The position numbers and the translations under genes were made by a program. Below, in pieces: positions 34,356 through 43,153 of a stretch of 64,000 nucleotides of DNA (positions are counted from its first letter, which is position 1; each line of letters opens with the position of its first letter). The notes under the pieces were generated by a model. It was not told the DNA's origin. It ran no database searches and saw only the letters and a list, made by a program, of their open reading frames with translations. This stretch comes from an uncultured Hyphomonas sp. (GTDB lineage: Bacteria; Pseudomonadota; Alphaproteobacteria; Caulobacterales; Hyphomonadaceae): NCBI RefSeq assembly GCF_963675305.1, contig NZ_OY776147.1:1488001-1552000 (forward strand). Direction: 5' to 3'.

Positions 34356-35123
34356 TCAGAAGCCGAACTGCTCCCGGAGGATACGCTCGTCGAGGGCGTG
34401 CCCGGGGTCGAACAGCATGGTCAGCCGCTTGCTGCGATCCGCCTCGACTTTCACGGTCGCAATGTCCCGTACCTCCTGATTGTCAGCTGCGGCGGCGACA
34501 GGCCGGCGGTCCGGCGCAATGACTTCGATCGTGACTTTGGCATCATGGCGCAGAAGTGCGCCGCGCCACCGGCGGGGCCGGAAGGCGCTGACAGGCGTCA
34601 GGGCCAGCAGGTTCGCGCCAATCGGCAGGATCGGGCCATGTGCTGACAGGTTGTAGGCGGTGGAGCCTGCAGGTGTGGCGACCATGACCCCGTCGCAGGA
34701 CAGCTCCTCCATGCGGACCTTGCCATCCACTGTGATGCGCAGGCGTGCCGTCTGGGCGGTTTCCCGGAACAGTGAGACCTCGTTGATGGCGAGGGCGGTG
34801 TGCTCCTGTCCGTGAATATCCGTTGCAGACATGCTGAGCGGAATAATCTGCGCCCGTTCGGCGGCATTCACGCGCTCGACCAGGTCGTCTTCCCGGTATT
34901 CGTTCATCAGGAAGCCGATCGTGCCGCGGTTCATGCCATAAACCGGCTTGGAATCACCGAACCGGCGGCGTAGGGAATCCAGCATGGCGCCATCCCCGCC
35001 AAGCGCGACAACCACATCGGCATCCGTCTCGCTGTACTGGCCGTAGCGTTGGACAAGCGTGGGCAGGGCGGCCTGGGCTTCAGGACGCTTGGAGGCGAAA
35101 AAGGCAAAACGGAGCGTACTCAT
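34356..35123 (-). CDS. nadK: NAD kinase
   Basis: 255 residues from MSTLRFAFFASKRPEAQ. The catalytic GGDG motif is at residues 42-45 (VVVALGGDGAMLDSL), followed by the NAD-binding NRGTIGFLMNEY, the conserved TPAGSTAYNLSAHGPI and the C-terminal LTPVSAFRPRRW. It phosphorylates NAD to NADP using ATP. Two in-frame ATGs further 5' are possible, but the chosen one matches the family. The shared intergenic region with the class II aldolase gene is 147 nt. Confidence 0.93.
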   Translation of the reverse strand: MSTLRFAFFASKRPEAQAALPTLVQRYGQYSETDADVVVALGGDGAMLDSLRRRFGDSKPVYGMNRGTIGFLMNEYREDDLVERVNAAERAQIIPLSMSATDIHGQEHTALAINEVSLFRETAQTARLRITVDGKVRMEELSCDGVMVATPAGSTAYNLSAHGPILPIGANLLALTPVSAFRPRRWRGALLRHDAKVTIEVIAPDRRPVAAAADNQEVRDIATVKVEADRSKRLTMLFDPGHALDERILREQFGF

Positions 35124-35270
35124 CGGGCCCATGTGGTTGAGGTTCCGCGGCGGCGTCAAGACATGGGATTGCAAGTCATTCGCCAAGCATGACGGGGGCG
35201 TCAGCTTTGGAGTGGCGAAGCCGGGTCTTTTGGTCTAAGTTGCCGGCAAAGAACAAAGGGAGACAAAGAC

Positions 35271-36062
35271 ATGGCCGACGGCAATCAGAAGGTCGATATT
35301 CGCAGCTCGGTAAGTGCGGAAGAGTGGCAGGCGCGCGTGGATCTCGCAGCGCTGTACCGCCTCACGGCAATGTATGGCTGGGACGACATGATCTTCACGC
35401 ACATCTCCCACCGCGTGCCGGGGCCGGAGCATCACTTCCTGATCAACCCCTATGGGTACTTCTTCGAAGAGATCACGGCGTCCTCACTGGTGAAGGTGGA
35501 TCTGGAAGGGAATGTCGTTCAGGAAACGGATTTCATGATCAATCCGGCGGGCTTCACGATCCATTCGGCCATCCATGACGCGCGGGAAGACGCCAAATGC
35601 GTGATGCACGTCCACACCGACCAGGGTGTTGCTGTTTCCGCCCAGAAGGAAGGCCTGTTGCCGCTCAGCCAGACGGCCATGGCGGTCCGCGAAGACGTTG
35701 CCTATCACGACTATGAGGGCATTGCGCTGGACCTTGATGAACGCGAGCGGCTGGTGGCGGACCTTGGTCCGACGAAACACTCCATGATTTTGCGCAATCA
35801 CGGCACACTGACCTGCGGAGAAACCGCCGCGATGACCTTCACCCGCATGTTCTTCCTCGAGCGCGCCTGCACCATGCAGGTCATGGCGCTCTCGGCCGGC
35901 CGTGACGGCGTGATAGAGTGTGATGAGACGCTCCAGGACAAGGTTGCCGGGCAGGGCGGCATGACAAGTCATAGCTCCGGCATGTCCATGCTGACCGAGA
36001 AGCTCGTCTGGCCGGCGCTTCTGCGGAAACTGGACCGTGAATATCCGGGTTATGACGCCTAA
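35271..36062 (+). CDS. class II aldolase/adducin domain protein
   Basis: 263 residues. The zinc site is visible as MHVHTDQG (HxH) and ILRNHGTLTCG, and the N-terminal DMIFTHISHRVP matches the fold. Family members include fuculose-phosphate aldolase and adducin-like proteins. Here the usual catalytic Glu region is less clear, so the substrate is open. It has the length of the longer, adducin-like subgroup. It is monocistronic between nadK and hemA. Confidence 0.82.
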   Translation: MADGNQKVDIRSSVSAEEWQARVDLAALYRLTAMYGWDDMIFTHISHRVPGPEHHFLINPYGYFFEEITASSLVKVDLEGNVVQETDFMINPAGFTIHSAIHDAREDAKCVMHVHTDQGVAVSAQKEGLLPLSQTAMAVREDVAYHDYEGIALDLDERERLVADLGPTKHSMILRNHGTLTCGETAAMTFTRMFFLERACTMQVMALSAGRDGVIECDETLQDKVAGQGGMTSHSSGMSMLTEKLVWPALLRKLDREYPGYDA

Positions 36063-36167
36063 GTAGTCTCCCGGATGCGACAAAAGCGGCGAAAACGCTA
36101 TCAGCCCATTAAATGTCGTGTCGGAACCGACTAGGTAGAATTCCCAAAGCTTACGAGGGATGAGCAG

Positions 36168-37385
36168 ATGAAACACCTGAAGGCCTTTGAAGACGCCCTC
36201 GGCAACATCCATTCTGAGGGACGTTACAGGGTCTTTATTGACCTTCAGCGCCACAAGGGACGTTTCCCGAAAGCCACGGCGCGCTTCGAAGATGGCGAGC
36301 GCGAAGTGACGATCTGGTGCTCCAATGATTATCTCGGCATGGGCCAGGATGACCATGTCATCAATTCCATGCATGAGGCGATCGACAGCTTCGGTGCCGG
36401 GTCTGGCGGTACGCGCAATATTTCCGGTACGACGCGGTATCACGTCGAGCTTGAGCGCGAACTGGCAGACCTCCACGAGAAGGAAGCGGCGCTGCTGTTC
36501 ACCTCCGGCTATGTCTCCAATGATGCGACGCTGTCGACCCTCGGCAAGATCATGAAAGACCTGATCATCTATTCCGATCAGCTCAATCATGCCTCCATGA
36601 TCGAAGGGATCCGCCGGTCGGGTGCCGATTACCGGGTGTTCCGCCACAATGATGTGGATCATCTGCGGTCCCTGCTCGAAAATGACGACGCGGACCGTCC
36701 GAAAGTCATCGCCTTTGAAAGCGTCTATTCCATGGACGGCGACTTCGGCCGCATGGAAGAGATCTGCGACCTGGCTGACGAGTTCAACGCGCTGACCTAT
36801 CTGGACGAGGTGCACGCCGTCGGCATGTACGGACAGGAAGGGGCAGGGGTTGCCCAGATGCTCGGTCTCGCTGACCGCATCGACATCATTGAAGGAACGC
36901 TCGGCAAGGCGTTCGGCGTGATGGGTGGCTATATCGCTTCCAAGGCAACTGTCATCGATGCGATCCGCTCGATGGCGTCCGGCTTCATCTTCAGCACGTC
37001 GACATGCCCGGTCATGGCCGCTGGCGCGCTGGCAAGCATCCAGAAGCTGCGGACCGATGAGGGGCGCAAGCTGCGCGCGATTCACCAGGCGAAAGCGGCT
37101 GAGCTGAAGCAGAAATTCCGGGAAGCCGGCCTGCCGGTCATGGAATCGCCCTCACACATCGTGCCGCTGCTGGTGGGCGATCCGGAGCGCTGCAAGGCCT
37201 TGTCCGACACGCTGCTGTTCGACTTCGGCATTTATGTGCAGCCGATCAACTATCCGACCGTGCCGCGCGGTACGGAGCGGCTGCGTTTCACGCCAAGCCC
37301 GGTGCACGATGCGGCGATGATGGATGAACTGGTCGAAGCCATCCTGGCCGTCTGGAAACAGCTCGGCCTCGACAAGGCGGCCTGA
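36168..37385 (+). CDS. hemA: 5-aminolevulinate synthase
   Basis: 405 residues, the C4 (Shemin) pathway enzyme characteristic of alphaproteobacteria. The PLP lysine is Lys247 in IEGTLGKAFGVMGG. GSGGTRNISGTTRYHVELE, FESVYSMDGDF and YLDEVHAVGMYG are all family signatures. It condenses glycine with succinyl-CoA. A 12-bp palindrome (GTCGG-AA-CCGAC, 36120-36131) lies upstream. glyA, which handles glycine, is two genes away but separately transcribed. A terminator follows the stop. Confidence 0.96.
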   Translation: MKHLKAFEDALGNIHSEGRYRVFIDLQRHKGRFPKATARFEDGEREVTIWCSNDYLGMGQDDHVINSMHEAIDSFGAGSGGTRNISGTTRYHVELERELADLHEKEAALLFTSGYVSNDATLSTLGKIMKDLIIYSDQLNHASMIEGIRRSGADYRVFRHNDVDHLRSLLENDDADRPKVIAFESVYSMDGDFGRMEEICDLADEFNALTYLDEVHAVGMYGQEGAGVAQMLGLADRIDIIEGTLGKAFGVMGGYIASKATVIDAIRSMASGFIFSTSTCPVMAAGALASIQKLRTDEGRKLRAIHQAKAAELKQKFREAGLPVMESPSHIVPLLVGDPERCKALSDTLLFDFGIYVQPINYPTVPRGTERLRFTPSPVHDAAMMDELVEAILAVWKQLGLDKAA

Positions 37386-37417
37386 CAGGACGCGCTGAAA
37401 CAATCTGATTAATTGCG

Positions 37418-37448
37418 ATAGGCGCCTTCGGGCGCCTATTTCTTTTTC
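37418..37448 (+). terminator. Rho-independent terminator of hemA, overlapping the mucR 3' end
   Basis: ATAGGCGCC-TTCG-GGCGCCTAT (37418-37439) is a 9-bp stem with a stable TTCG tetraloop, followed by a T-rich tract to 37448. The T-tract is also the Lys codons at the end of the convergent mucR gene. Confidence 0.85.
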
Positions 37449-37837
37449 TTGCCCAGGCCGATGTTCTTGGCGTGTTTCGAGCGCAGTTTTGCATAGTTCG
37501 GAGCAACCATCGGATAGTCGGCTGGCAGGTTCCAGCGCTCCCGGTACTCTTCCGGCGTCATGGAATATCGCGACCGCAGATAACGGCGGAGCATTTTCAA
37601 TTTCCGTCCGTCTTCCAGGCAGATCAGGAAATCCGGTGTAATGGACTGCGACACGGGCACCGCGGGCGCCAGGGTCTCGTCACTCGCAGATTCGCCTTCG
37701 GAAAGGGTGGAAATGGCATCGTGTACCGACCGGATCAGCTCAGGGAGGTCCGACGCCGGTACTGTATTGTTTGAAACGAAGGACGAGACGATGCCTGTCG
37801 TCATGCCCAGCACGTCCACCTGTTTCGGTTCACCCAT
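37436..37837 (-). CDS. MucR/Ros-family transcriptional regulator lacking the zinc ligands
   Basis: 133 residues. The C-terminal DNA-binding domain matches MucR (MTPEEYRERWNLPADYPMV, APNYAKLRSKHAKNIGLG). In Ros the zinc is held by two Cys and two His. Here the first Cys remains (Cys73 in CLEDGRK), the second is Asp76, and the His positions are Tyr86 and Tyr91 (RRYLRSRY). By comparison with zinc-independent Ros homologues the fold may still work. MucR proteins act as global H-NS-like regulators. The upstream region is AT-rich, fitting autoregulation. Confidence 0.85.
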   Translation of the reverse strand: MGEPKQVDVLGMTTGIVSSFVSNNTVPASDLPELIRSVHDAISTLSEGESASDETLAPAVPVSQSITPDFLICLEDGRKLKMLRRYLRSRYSMTPEEYRERWNLPADYPMVAPNYAKLRSKHAKNIGLGKKKK

Positions 37838-38049
37838 CTTGCCACCACCGTTATTCTTATAATCTTACGGTAATTGAAGTCATATTCTCATGAAGCGGAA
37901 AATAACACCAGAAGTTCGTAAGTATTAGGGGGCGATTACCGGCATTCAGTCAGACAAGATTGAGGAAACCTGCAGTCTGATATGCGGGATTGTCCAGTTG
38001 CGAGCCTGCGTCTCTGAGCGTAAACAGCGCACGAAAGCAGGAGATTCCC

Positions 38050-39357
38050 ATGGCAGACACCGCCCAGACGCAACGGTTCGATACCAGCGGTTTCTTTTCC
38101 ACCGGCCTTGAGGCCAGCGATCCCGAAGTATTCGCGGCGATCGGCAAGGAACAGGGACGCCAGCAGCACGAGATCGAGCTAATCGCATCCGAGAATATCG
38201 TCTCCAGGGCAGTGCTTGAGGCGCAGGGGTCCGTCCTCACCAACAAATACGCTGAAGGCTATCCGGGCCGCCGCTATTATGGCGGTTGCGAGTTTGTCGA
38301 TGTCGCCGAGAACCTCGCCATCGACCGCGCAAAGCAGCTGTTCAACTGCCAGTTCGCGAACGTCCAGCCCAACTCCGGTAGCCAGGCGAACCAGGGCGTC
38401 TTCCAGGCTGTTCTCAAGCCGGGCGACACGATCCTTGGTATGAGCCTCGATGCCGGCGGCCACCTGACCCACGGCGCCCCGCCGAACCAGTCCGGCAAAT
38501 GGTTCAATGCCGTGCAATACGGTGTGCGCCGTGAAGACGACCGGATCGATTTCGAACAGGTCGAACGCCTGGCCAAGGCACACCGTCCGCAGATGATCAT
38601 TGCTGGGGGCTCGGCCTATCCGCGTGAGATCGACTTTGCCCGTTTCCGGGCGATTGCGGATGAAGTCGGCGCGGTGTTCATGGTCGACATGGCGCACTTT
38701 GCCGGGCTCGTCGCCGGCGGTGCACATCCCAACCCGCTCGACTATGCAGATGTCGCAACGACGACGACCCACAAGACACTTCGCGGCCCGCGCGGCGGCA
38801 TGATCCTGACGAATGACGAGAAGCTCGCCAAGAAGATCAACTCGGCCATCTTCCCGGGTATCCAGGGTGGCCCGCTGATGCATGTCATTGCGGCGAAGGC
38901 GGTGGCATTCGGCGAAGCGCTGCGTCCGTCTTTCAAGGAGTATGCGGCTCAGGTGGTGGTGAATGCACGGGCCATGGCGGCAGCCGCGAAAGCCAGCGGA
39001 CTGGATGTGGTTTCCGGCGGTACGGATACGCACCTGGCCCTGATTGACCTGCGTCCGAAAAAAGTGACCGGCAAGGATGCCGAGGCTGCGCTCGGCCGGG
39101 CTTATATCACCTGCAACAAGAACGGTGTGCCGTTCGATCCGGAAAAGCCGACCATCACCAGCGGTATCCGCGTCGGATCGCCCGCCGGTACGACCCGCGG
39201 ATTTGGCGAACAGGAGTTCACCCAGATCGGTTCCTGGATCGGCGAGATCGTCGATGCGGTGGCGAGCGGTGAAAGTACGTCTACGGAAGACCGTATTCGG
39301 GCAGAAGTCAAAGCGCTGACAGCGCAGTTCCCCATTTATGGTGGCCTTGGAGGCTGA
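38050..39357 (+). CDS. glyA: serine hydroxymethyltransferase
   Basis: 435 residues from the ATG at 38050, with GGAG 6 nt upstream. The PLP lysine is Lys242 in TTTTHKTLRGPRGG; ELIASENIVS, LTNKYAEGYPGRRYYGG and MVDMAHFAGL are typical SHMT motifs. It interconverts serine and glycine with tetrahydrofolate. It is followed after 6 nt by nrdR and then the riboflavin genes, the order common in alphaproteobacteria. The 212-nt upstream gap shows no riboswitch I can recognise. Confidence 0.96.
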   Translation: MADTAQTQRFDTSGFFSTGLEASDPEVFAAIGKEQGRQQHEIELIASENIVSRAVLEAQGSVLTNKYAEGYPGRRYYGGCEFVDVAENLAIDRAKQLFNCQFANVQPNSGSQANQGVFQAVLKPGDTILGMSLDAGGHLTHGAPPNQSGKWFNAVQYGVRREDDRIDFEQVERLAKAHRPQMIIAGGSAYPREIDFARFRAIADEVGAVFMVDMAHFAGLVAGGAHPNPLDYADVATTTTHKTLRGPRGGMILTNDEKLAKKINSAIFPGIQGGPLMHVIAAKAVAFGEALRPSFKEYAAQVVVNARAMAAAAKASGLDVVSGGTDTHLALIDLRPKKVTGKDAEAALGRAYITCNKNGVPFDPEKPTITSGIRVGSPAGTTRGFGEQEFTQIGSWIGEIVDAVASGESTSTEDRIRAEVKALTAQFPIYGGLGG

Positions 39358-39363
39358 TCCGTT

Positions 39364-39840
39364 TTGCGTTGTCCATTTTGCGGCTCTGAAAACACATCGG
39401 TGAAGGACAGCCGTTCGGCTGAAGACGATACGGCCGTCCGCCGCCGCAGGGTATGTGAAAGCTGTGGCGCGCGTTTCACGACATTCGAACGGGTTCAGCT
39501 GCGCGAAGTGACGGTCGTGAAGCGCGATGGAAAACGCGTGCCGTTTGACCGTGAACGTCTTGCCAGGTCGATCACGATCGCCCTGCGGAAACGCCCGGTC
39601 GACCGGGAGCAGATTGACCAGATGGTCTCAGGGATCTTGAGAAAACTGGAAAGTGCCGGCGAACCTGAAGTCGCATCGAATGATGTGGGGGAGCTGGCCA
39701 TGGAGGCGCTGCGCATGGTCGACCCGGTCGGCTATGTCCGGTTCGCCAGCGTGTACAAGGATTTCCGTGATCCGAGCGATTTTGCGCAGTTTATAGAAAA
39801 AGCTGCGCTCGAGGACGAAGAGGACCTCGGCGAGATATGA
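39364..39840 (+). CDS. nrdR: transcriptional repressor NrdR
   Basis: 158 residues with a TTG start, required to include MRCPFCGSENTSVKDSR. The N-terminal zinc ribbon has Cys3, Cys6, Cys31 and Cys34. The ATP-cone domain follows from about residue 46 (VVKRDGKRVPFDRERLARSI). It represses ribonucleotide reductase genes in response to dATP/ATP. The last base overlaps the start of the next gene (ATGA), coupling it to the riboflavin genes. Confidence 0.94.
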   Translation: MRCPFCGSENTSVKDSRSAEDDTAVRRRRVCESCGARFTTFERVQLREVTVVKRDGKRVPFDRERLARSITIALRKRPVDREQIDQMVSGILRKLESAGEPEVASNDVGELAMEALRMVDPVGYVRFASVYKDFRDPSDFAQFIEKAALEDEEDLGEI

Positions 39841-40484
39841 GCGGCGTGCGGGTCACGCTGAAGCTCGCCACCTCGCTGGACGCGCGTATCGCTCTTGCTG
39901 ACGGGACGAGCCAGTGGATCACGTCGAGCGAATCCCGGGCCCGCGGGCATGAGCTGCGCGCCAGTCATGATGCCATTCTCGTCGGAATCGGGACTGTCCT
40001 TGCCGATGATCCGCTGCTTACTGCGCGGACTGTTCCCATGCCGAAGAAACAGCCAGTGCGCATCGTGGCCGATTCGAATGGCCGGACACCGCTCAGCTCC
40101 CGTCTGGTTCAATCTGTTTCGAGCGGCCGGGTGGTCGTGGCAACAAACGGGCAGCCGCAGGACTTCCTGTCGCGGAGTGGTGTAGAAGTCTGGCGCTGCG
40201 GCAATGGCGTGCGCATGGATGTGCAGGATTTGCTTCGGCGCGCAGCTGCTGAGGGGATCTCGTCGTTGTTGATCGAAGGCGGCGGAACGCTAGCGGCCAG
40301 TTTCATCCGCGAGGGGCTTGTTGACGAGATTGCCTGGTTCGTGGCGCCGATCCTGATCGGCGGGGATGGCCTTCCGGCATTGGGCGGCCTGGGCCTTCAG
40401 GCCTTGTCAGATGCGACACGGTGGAAGCCTGTCGCGACGGAACGCATTGGGGATGACGTTCTGAACACTTATGTTCGTTTTTAG
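39837..40484 (+). CDS. ribD: RibD-type 5-amino-6-(5-phosphoribosylamino)uracil reductase domain only
   Basis: 215 residues covering only the C-terminal reductase half of RibD. RVTLKLATSLDARIALADG, WITSSESRARGHELRA and the NADPH-binding LLIEGGGTLAASFI match. The N-terminal zinc deaminase (HAE...PCxxxGRTPPC) is absent, so the deamination step must be encoded elsewhere in the genome. It occupies the place of ribD in the nrdR-rib-nusB operon. The start overlaps nrdR, and ribE follows 24 nt later. Confidence 0.85.
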   Translation: MSGVRVTLKLATSLDARIALADGTSQWITSSESRARGHELRASHDAILVGIGTVLADDPLLTARTVPMPKKQPVRIVADSNGRTPLSSRLVQSVSSGRVVVATNGQPQDFLSRSGVEVWRCGNGVRMDVQDLLRRAAAEGISSLLIEGGGTLAASFIREGLVDEIAWFVAPILIGGDGLPALGGLGLQALSDATRWKPVATERIGDDVLNTYVRF

Positions 40485-40508
40485 CAAAAGTCGCCCGAAG
40501 GTCTTCCC

Positions 40509-41129
40509 ATGTTCACAGGTCTCGTCACCGATGTCGGCACAGTCCGGAAGGCAGAGCACAGAAACGGTCTGACCCGGTTCGAAGTCGAAAGCGGTTATCC
40601 GCTGGACGACATCGCCATGGGCGCTTCGATCATGCATTCTGGCGTGTGCCTCACCGTGGTCGACATGGGGCAGGGCGAACGGGGCGCCTGGTTCGCCGTG
40701 GAAGCCGTCCCGGAGACGCTCGCAAAGACCGTTCTGGGCGACTGGAACGAGGGCGCGAAAGTGAATCTGGAGCAGAGCCTGAAGCTCGGCGACGAGCTTG
40801 GCGGGCATTTCGTGTTCGGTCATGTCGACGGGGTCGGCGAAATCGTCTCCATTGAGGATGAGGGTCAGAGCCGTCGGATCACGATCCGGCCACCGGCCGA
40901 CCTCGCCCGGTATTTTGCCACGAAGGGCTCTGCAGCGGTGAATGGCGTTTCGCTCACCGTAGCCGAAGCCTTGCCGAATGGCGACTTTCAGGTCGCCGTC
41001 ATTCCGCACACCTGGGAGGTGACCACGCTGGCCGAACTACAGCCGGGCAGCCGTGTGAACCTTGAGATAGATATGCTGGCACGGTACGTCGCCCGCATGA
41101 TCGGTGCCGATGCACCGGAAGGGCAGTGA
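40509..41129 (+). CDS. ribE: riboflavin synthase alpha chain
   Basis: 206 residues beginning MFTGLVTDVGTV, with two lumazine-binding beta-barrel repeats. The first has HSGVCLTVVD with the catalytic Cys, and the second has NGVSLTVAEAL. It dismutates two 6,7-dimethyl-8-ribityllumazine molecules to riboflavin. The ribBA-like gene starts 4 nt after its stop, so cotranscription is near certain. Confidence 0.94.
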   Translation: MFTGLVTDVGTVRKAEHRNGLTRFEVESGYPLDDIAMGASIMHSGVCLTVVDMGQGERGAWFAVEAVPETLAKTVLGDWNEGAKVNLEQSLKLGDELGGHFVFGHVDGVGEIVSIEDEGQSRRITIRPPADLARYFATKGSAAVNGVSLTVAEALPNGDFQVAVIPHTWEVTTLAELQPGSRVNLEIDMLARYVARMIGADAPEGQ

Positions 41130-41133
41130 AACT

Positions 41134-42261
41134 ATGTCAGACGACTTCAAACACGCGATCTCATCGATCGACGAGATCATCGAAGACGCCCGTAACGGGC
41201 GCATGTTCATTCTGGTGGACGCAGAAGACCGGGAGAATGAGGGGGACCTGATCATTCCGGCAACGTTCGCGACGCCGGAACAGGTCAATTTCATGGCCCG
41301 TCATGGCCGCGGACTGATCTGTCTTGCCATGACGCAGGAGCGTGCCCACACGCTGAACCTCGATATGATGACCCGGAACAACCGGGAAAGCATGGGCACC
41401 GCCTTTACGGTTTCGATCGAGGCAAAAGAGGGAGTTACCACCGGCATCTCTGCGCATGACCGGGCGAAGACCATCGCTGTGGCCATCGATCCGACCATGG
41501 ACCACCATGACATCGTTTCGCCGGGCCATGTGTTCCCGCTGGTCGCGAGGGATGGCGGCACACTGGTGCGCGCCGGGCATACCGAAGCCGCCGTCGACAT
41601 ATCCCGTATGGCGGGGCTCTACCCGGCCGGTGTGATCTGCGAGATCATGAACGAAGACGGCTCCATGGCCCGCCTGCCGGACCTTGTCTCCTTCGCGCAG
41701 CTTCACAATCTGAAGATCGGCACGATTGCCGACCTGATCGCCTGGCGCCGCCAGAATGACCGCTTCCTTGAGCGCAGGGTCGAAGCGCCGCTGGAGTCGG
41801 CCTATGGCGAAGGGTTCAAGACCGTCTGTTTCCGCAACGTGCTCGACAATTCCGAGCACATCGCCATCGTGCACGGCACGATCACGCCGGACTCGACCAC
41901 TCTGGTCCGCGTCCACCGGACAGATGTGCTGGCAGATATTCTCGGGGAACGCGGGCCGCGGCAGGGACTGGTTGAGCGTGCCATGCGTATCATAGCGGAG
42001 GCGGACGAGCCTGGTGTCGTCGTGTTCGTGAACACGATGCAGCCGGATTCCATTGCCGAACGCCTGGGGCTCAAAACGTCCACGCCGAAGGACCCGACAT
42101 CGCCGCTGCGTGAATATGGCATCGGCGCGCAGATCCTGCGCGAACTGGGCGTCCGCAAGATGATTTACCTGTCCGATACGCAGCCCACCCGCGTTGCGGG
42201 GCTTGACGGATACGGCATGACAATAGAGGGGTGGCGCCGCCTCAACGAGGAGACAAACTGA
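41134..42261 (+). CDS. ribB: 3,4-dihydroxy-2-butanone 4-phosphate synthase fused to a degenerate GTP cyclohydrolase II domain (RibBX-type)
   Basis: 375 residues. The N-terminal RibB domain (1-205) is intact: EDRENEGDL (31-39), HTEAAVD (149-155) and Glu170. The C-terminal half has the RibA fold (RVH at 259-261, YGIGAQILRELGVRK at 328-342). However, the zinc cysteines and the RQEGRGIGL motif are missing; residues 259-311 contain no Cys. This fits the RibBX variant described in Proteobacteria, in which the second domain lacks cyclohydrolase activity. A true RibA should be encoded elsewhere. The start has GGAAGGG upstream, and the stop overlaps ribH. Confidence 0.88.
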   Translation: MSDDFKHAISSIDEIIEDARNGRMFILVDAEDRENEGDLIIPATFATPEQVNFMARHGRGLICLAMTQERAHTLNLDMMTRNNRESMGTAFTVSIEAKEGVTTGISAHDRAKTIAVAIDPTMDHHDIVSPGHVFPLVARDGGTLVRAGHTEAAVDISRMAGLYPAGVICEIMNEDGSMARLPDLVSFAQLHNLKIGTIADLIAWRRQNDRFLERRVEAPLESAYGEGFKTVCFRNVLDNSEHIAIVHGTITPDSTTLVRVHRTDVLADILGERGPRQGLVERAMRIIAEADEPGVVVFVNTMQPDSIAERLGLKTSTPKDPTSPLREYGIGAQILRELGVRKMIYLSDTQPTRVAGLDGYGMTIEGWRRLNEETN

Positions 42262-42689
42262 TGGCTGACCGGGTTCTGGTAGCGGTTTCGCACTACTACA
42301 AACATATTTCCGAAGAAATGCTGGCCGGCGCCATGGAAGTGCTGGAAGCCGCTGACGCGAAAGTCACTGTCATGGAAGTGCCCGGCGCTTTCGAAATTCC
42401 GGGCCTCATCGCCATGGCCGCCGACTCTGGCCGGTTTGACGGCGCTGTTGCGCTGGGATGCGTGATCCGCGGTGAGACGACCCACTATGACTACGTCTGC
42501 GGCGAGAGTGCGCGCGGCCTGATGGACCTGATCGTCAATCGCCGGCAGGCGATTGGCTATGGTATCCTGACCGTGGAAAACGAAGAGCAGGCGCTGGCGC
42601 GTGCCGACCGCAAGCGTGGTAACAAGGGCGCCGATGCCGCCAATGCCTGTCTCGCCATGATCAAATTCCGCAAGGAACTCATTCGTTGA
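42261..42689 (+). CDS. ribH: 6,7-dimethyl-8-ribityllumazine synthase
   Basis: 142 residues from the ATG at 42261. GAFEIPGLIAMAA, GCVIRGETTHYDYVCGES (including the catalytic His) and GYGILTVENEEQALARA identify lumazine synthase. It forms the icosahedral or pentameric enzyme that joins the RibB product to the pyrimidine from RibD. It overlaps the gene before it by one base and nusB after it by 4, a tightly coupled operon. Confidence 0.95.
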   Translation: MADRVLVAVSHYYKHISEEMLAGAMEVLEAADAKVTVMEVPGAFEIPGLIAMAADSGRFDGAVALGCVIRGETTHYDYVCGESARGLMDLIVNRRQAIGYGILTVENEEQALARADRKRGNKGADAANACLAMIKFRKELIR

Positions 42690-43153
42690 GCGACCAGAAG
42701 TTCCCGTTTGAAGTCACACGTGCACGCCGGGCGGGTGCGCGTCTGGCTGCTGTGCAGGCGCTCTATTCCATGGAGCAGACCGGCAAGTCGGCCCGCGAGA
42801 CCATCCGCGCGTTCATGGAAGACAAGCTAGGGATCGGTCCGAACGAGGAGCCGGTCGAGGAAGCGGATCCGGATCTTTTCAAAGCCATCGTCAATGGCGT
42901 CGTCGACAATCAGGCGGCCATCGACAAGGCCATTCTCAAACGCCTTGCCTCAGGCTGGAAACTGACCCGCCTCGATGCCACAATGCGCGCGTTGCTGCGG
43001 GCAGGGGCGGCTGAGTTCATCGTTCACCAGCATCTGTCCCACGCCGTGATCATGGACGAGTATGTTTCGCTCGCGCATGACTTCTTCGAAGAGTCTGAAG
43101 CGAAGTTTGCGAATGCGGTTCTGGACAATGTCGGGAACGACCTGCGCGCCTAA
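42686..43153 (+). CDS. nusB: transcription antitermination factor NusB
   Basis: 155 residues with a TTG start overlapping the ribH stop (TTGA). The helical NusB fold is shown by RARRAGARLAAVQALYSME, LTRLDATMRALLRAGAAEF and YVSLAHDFFEESEAKFANAVLD. It binds boxA RNA with NusE during rRNA transcription. The ribH-nusB junction is widely conserved. The stop overlaps the convergent epoxide hydrolase stop by 4 nt. Confidence 0.94.
   Translation: MSDQKFPFEVTRARRAGARLAAVQALYSMEQTGKSARETIRAFMEDKLGIGPNEEPVEEADPDLFKAIVNGVVDNQAAIDKAILKRLASGWKLTRLDATMRALLRAGAAEFIVHQHLSHAVIMDEYVSLAHDFFEESEAKFANAVLDNVGNDLRA

Noticed and set aside
37838..38049. Glycine, SAM or THF riboswitch before glyA
   Set aside because: I could not build a conserved aptamer fold from the 212-nt leader; only weak, unconnected pairings.
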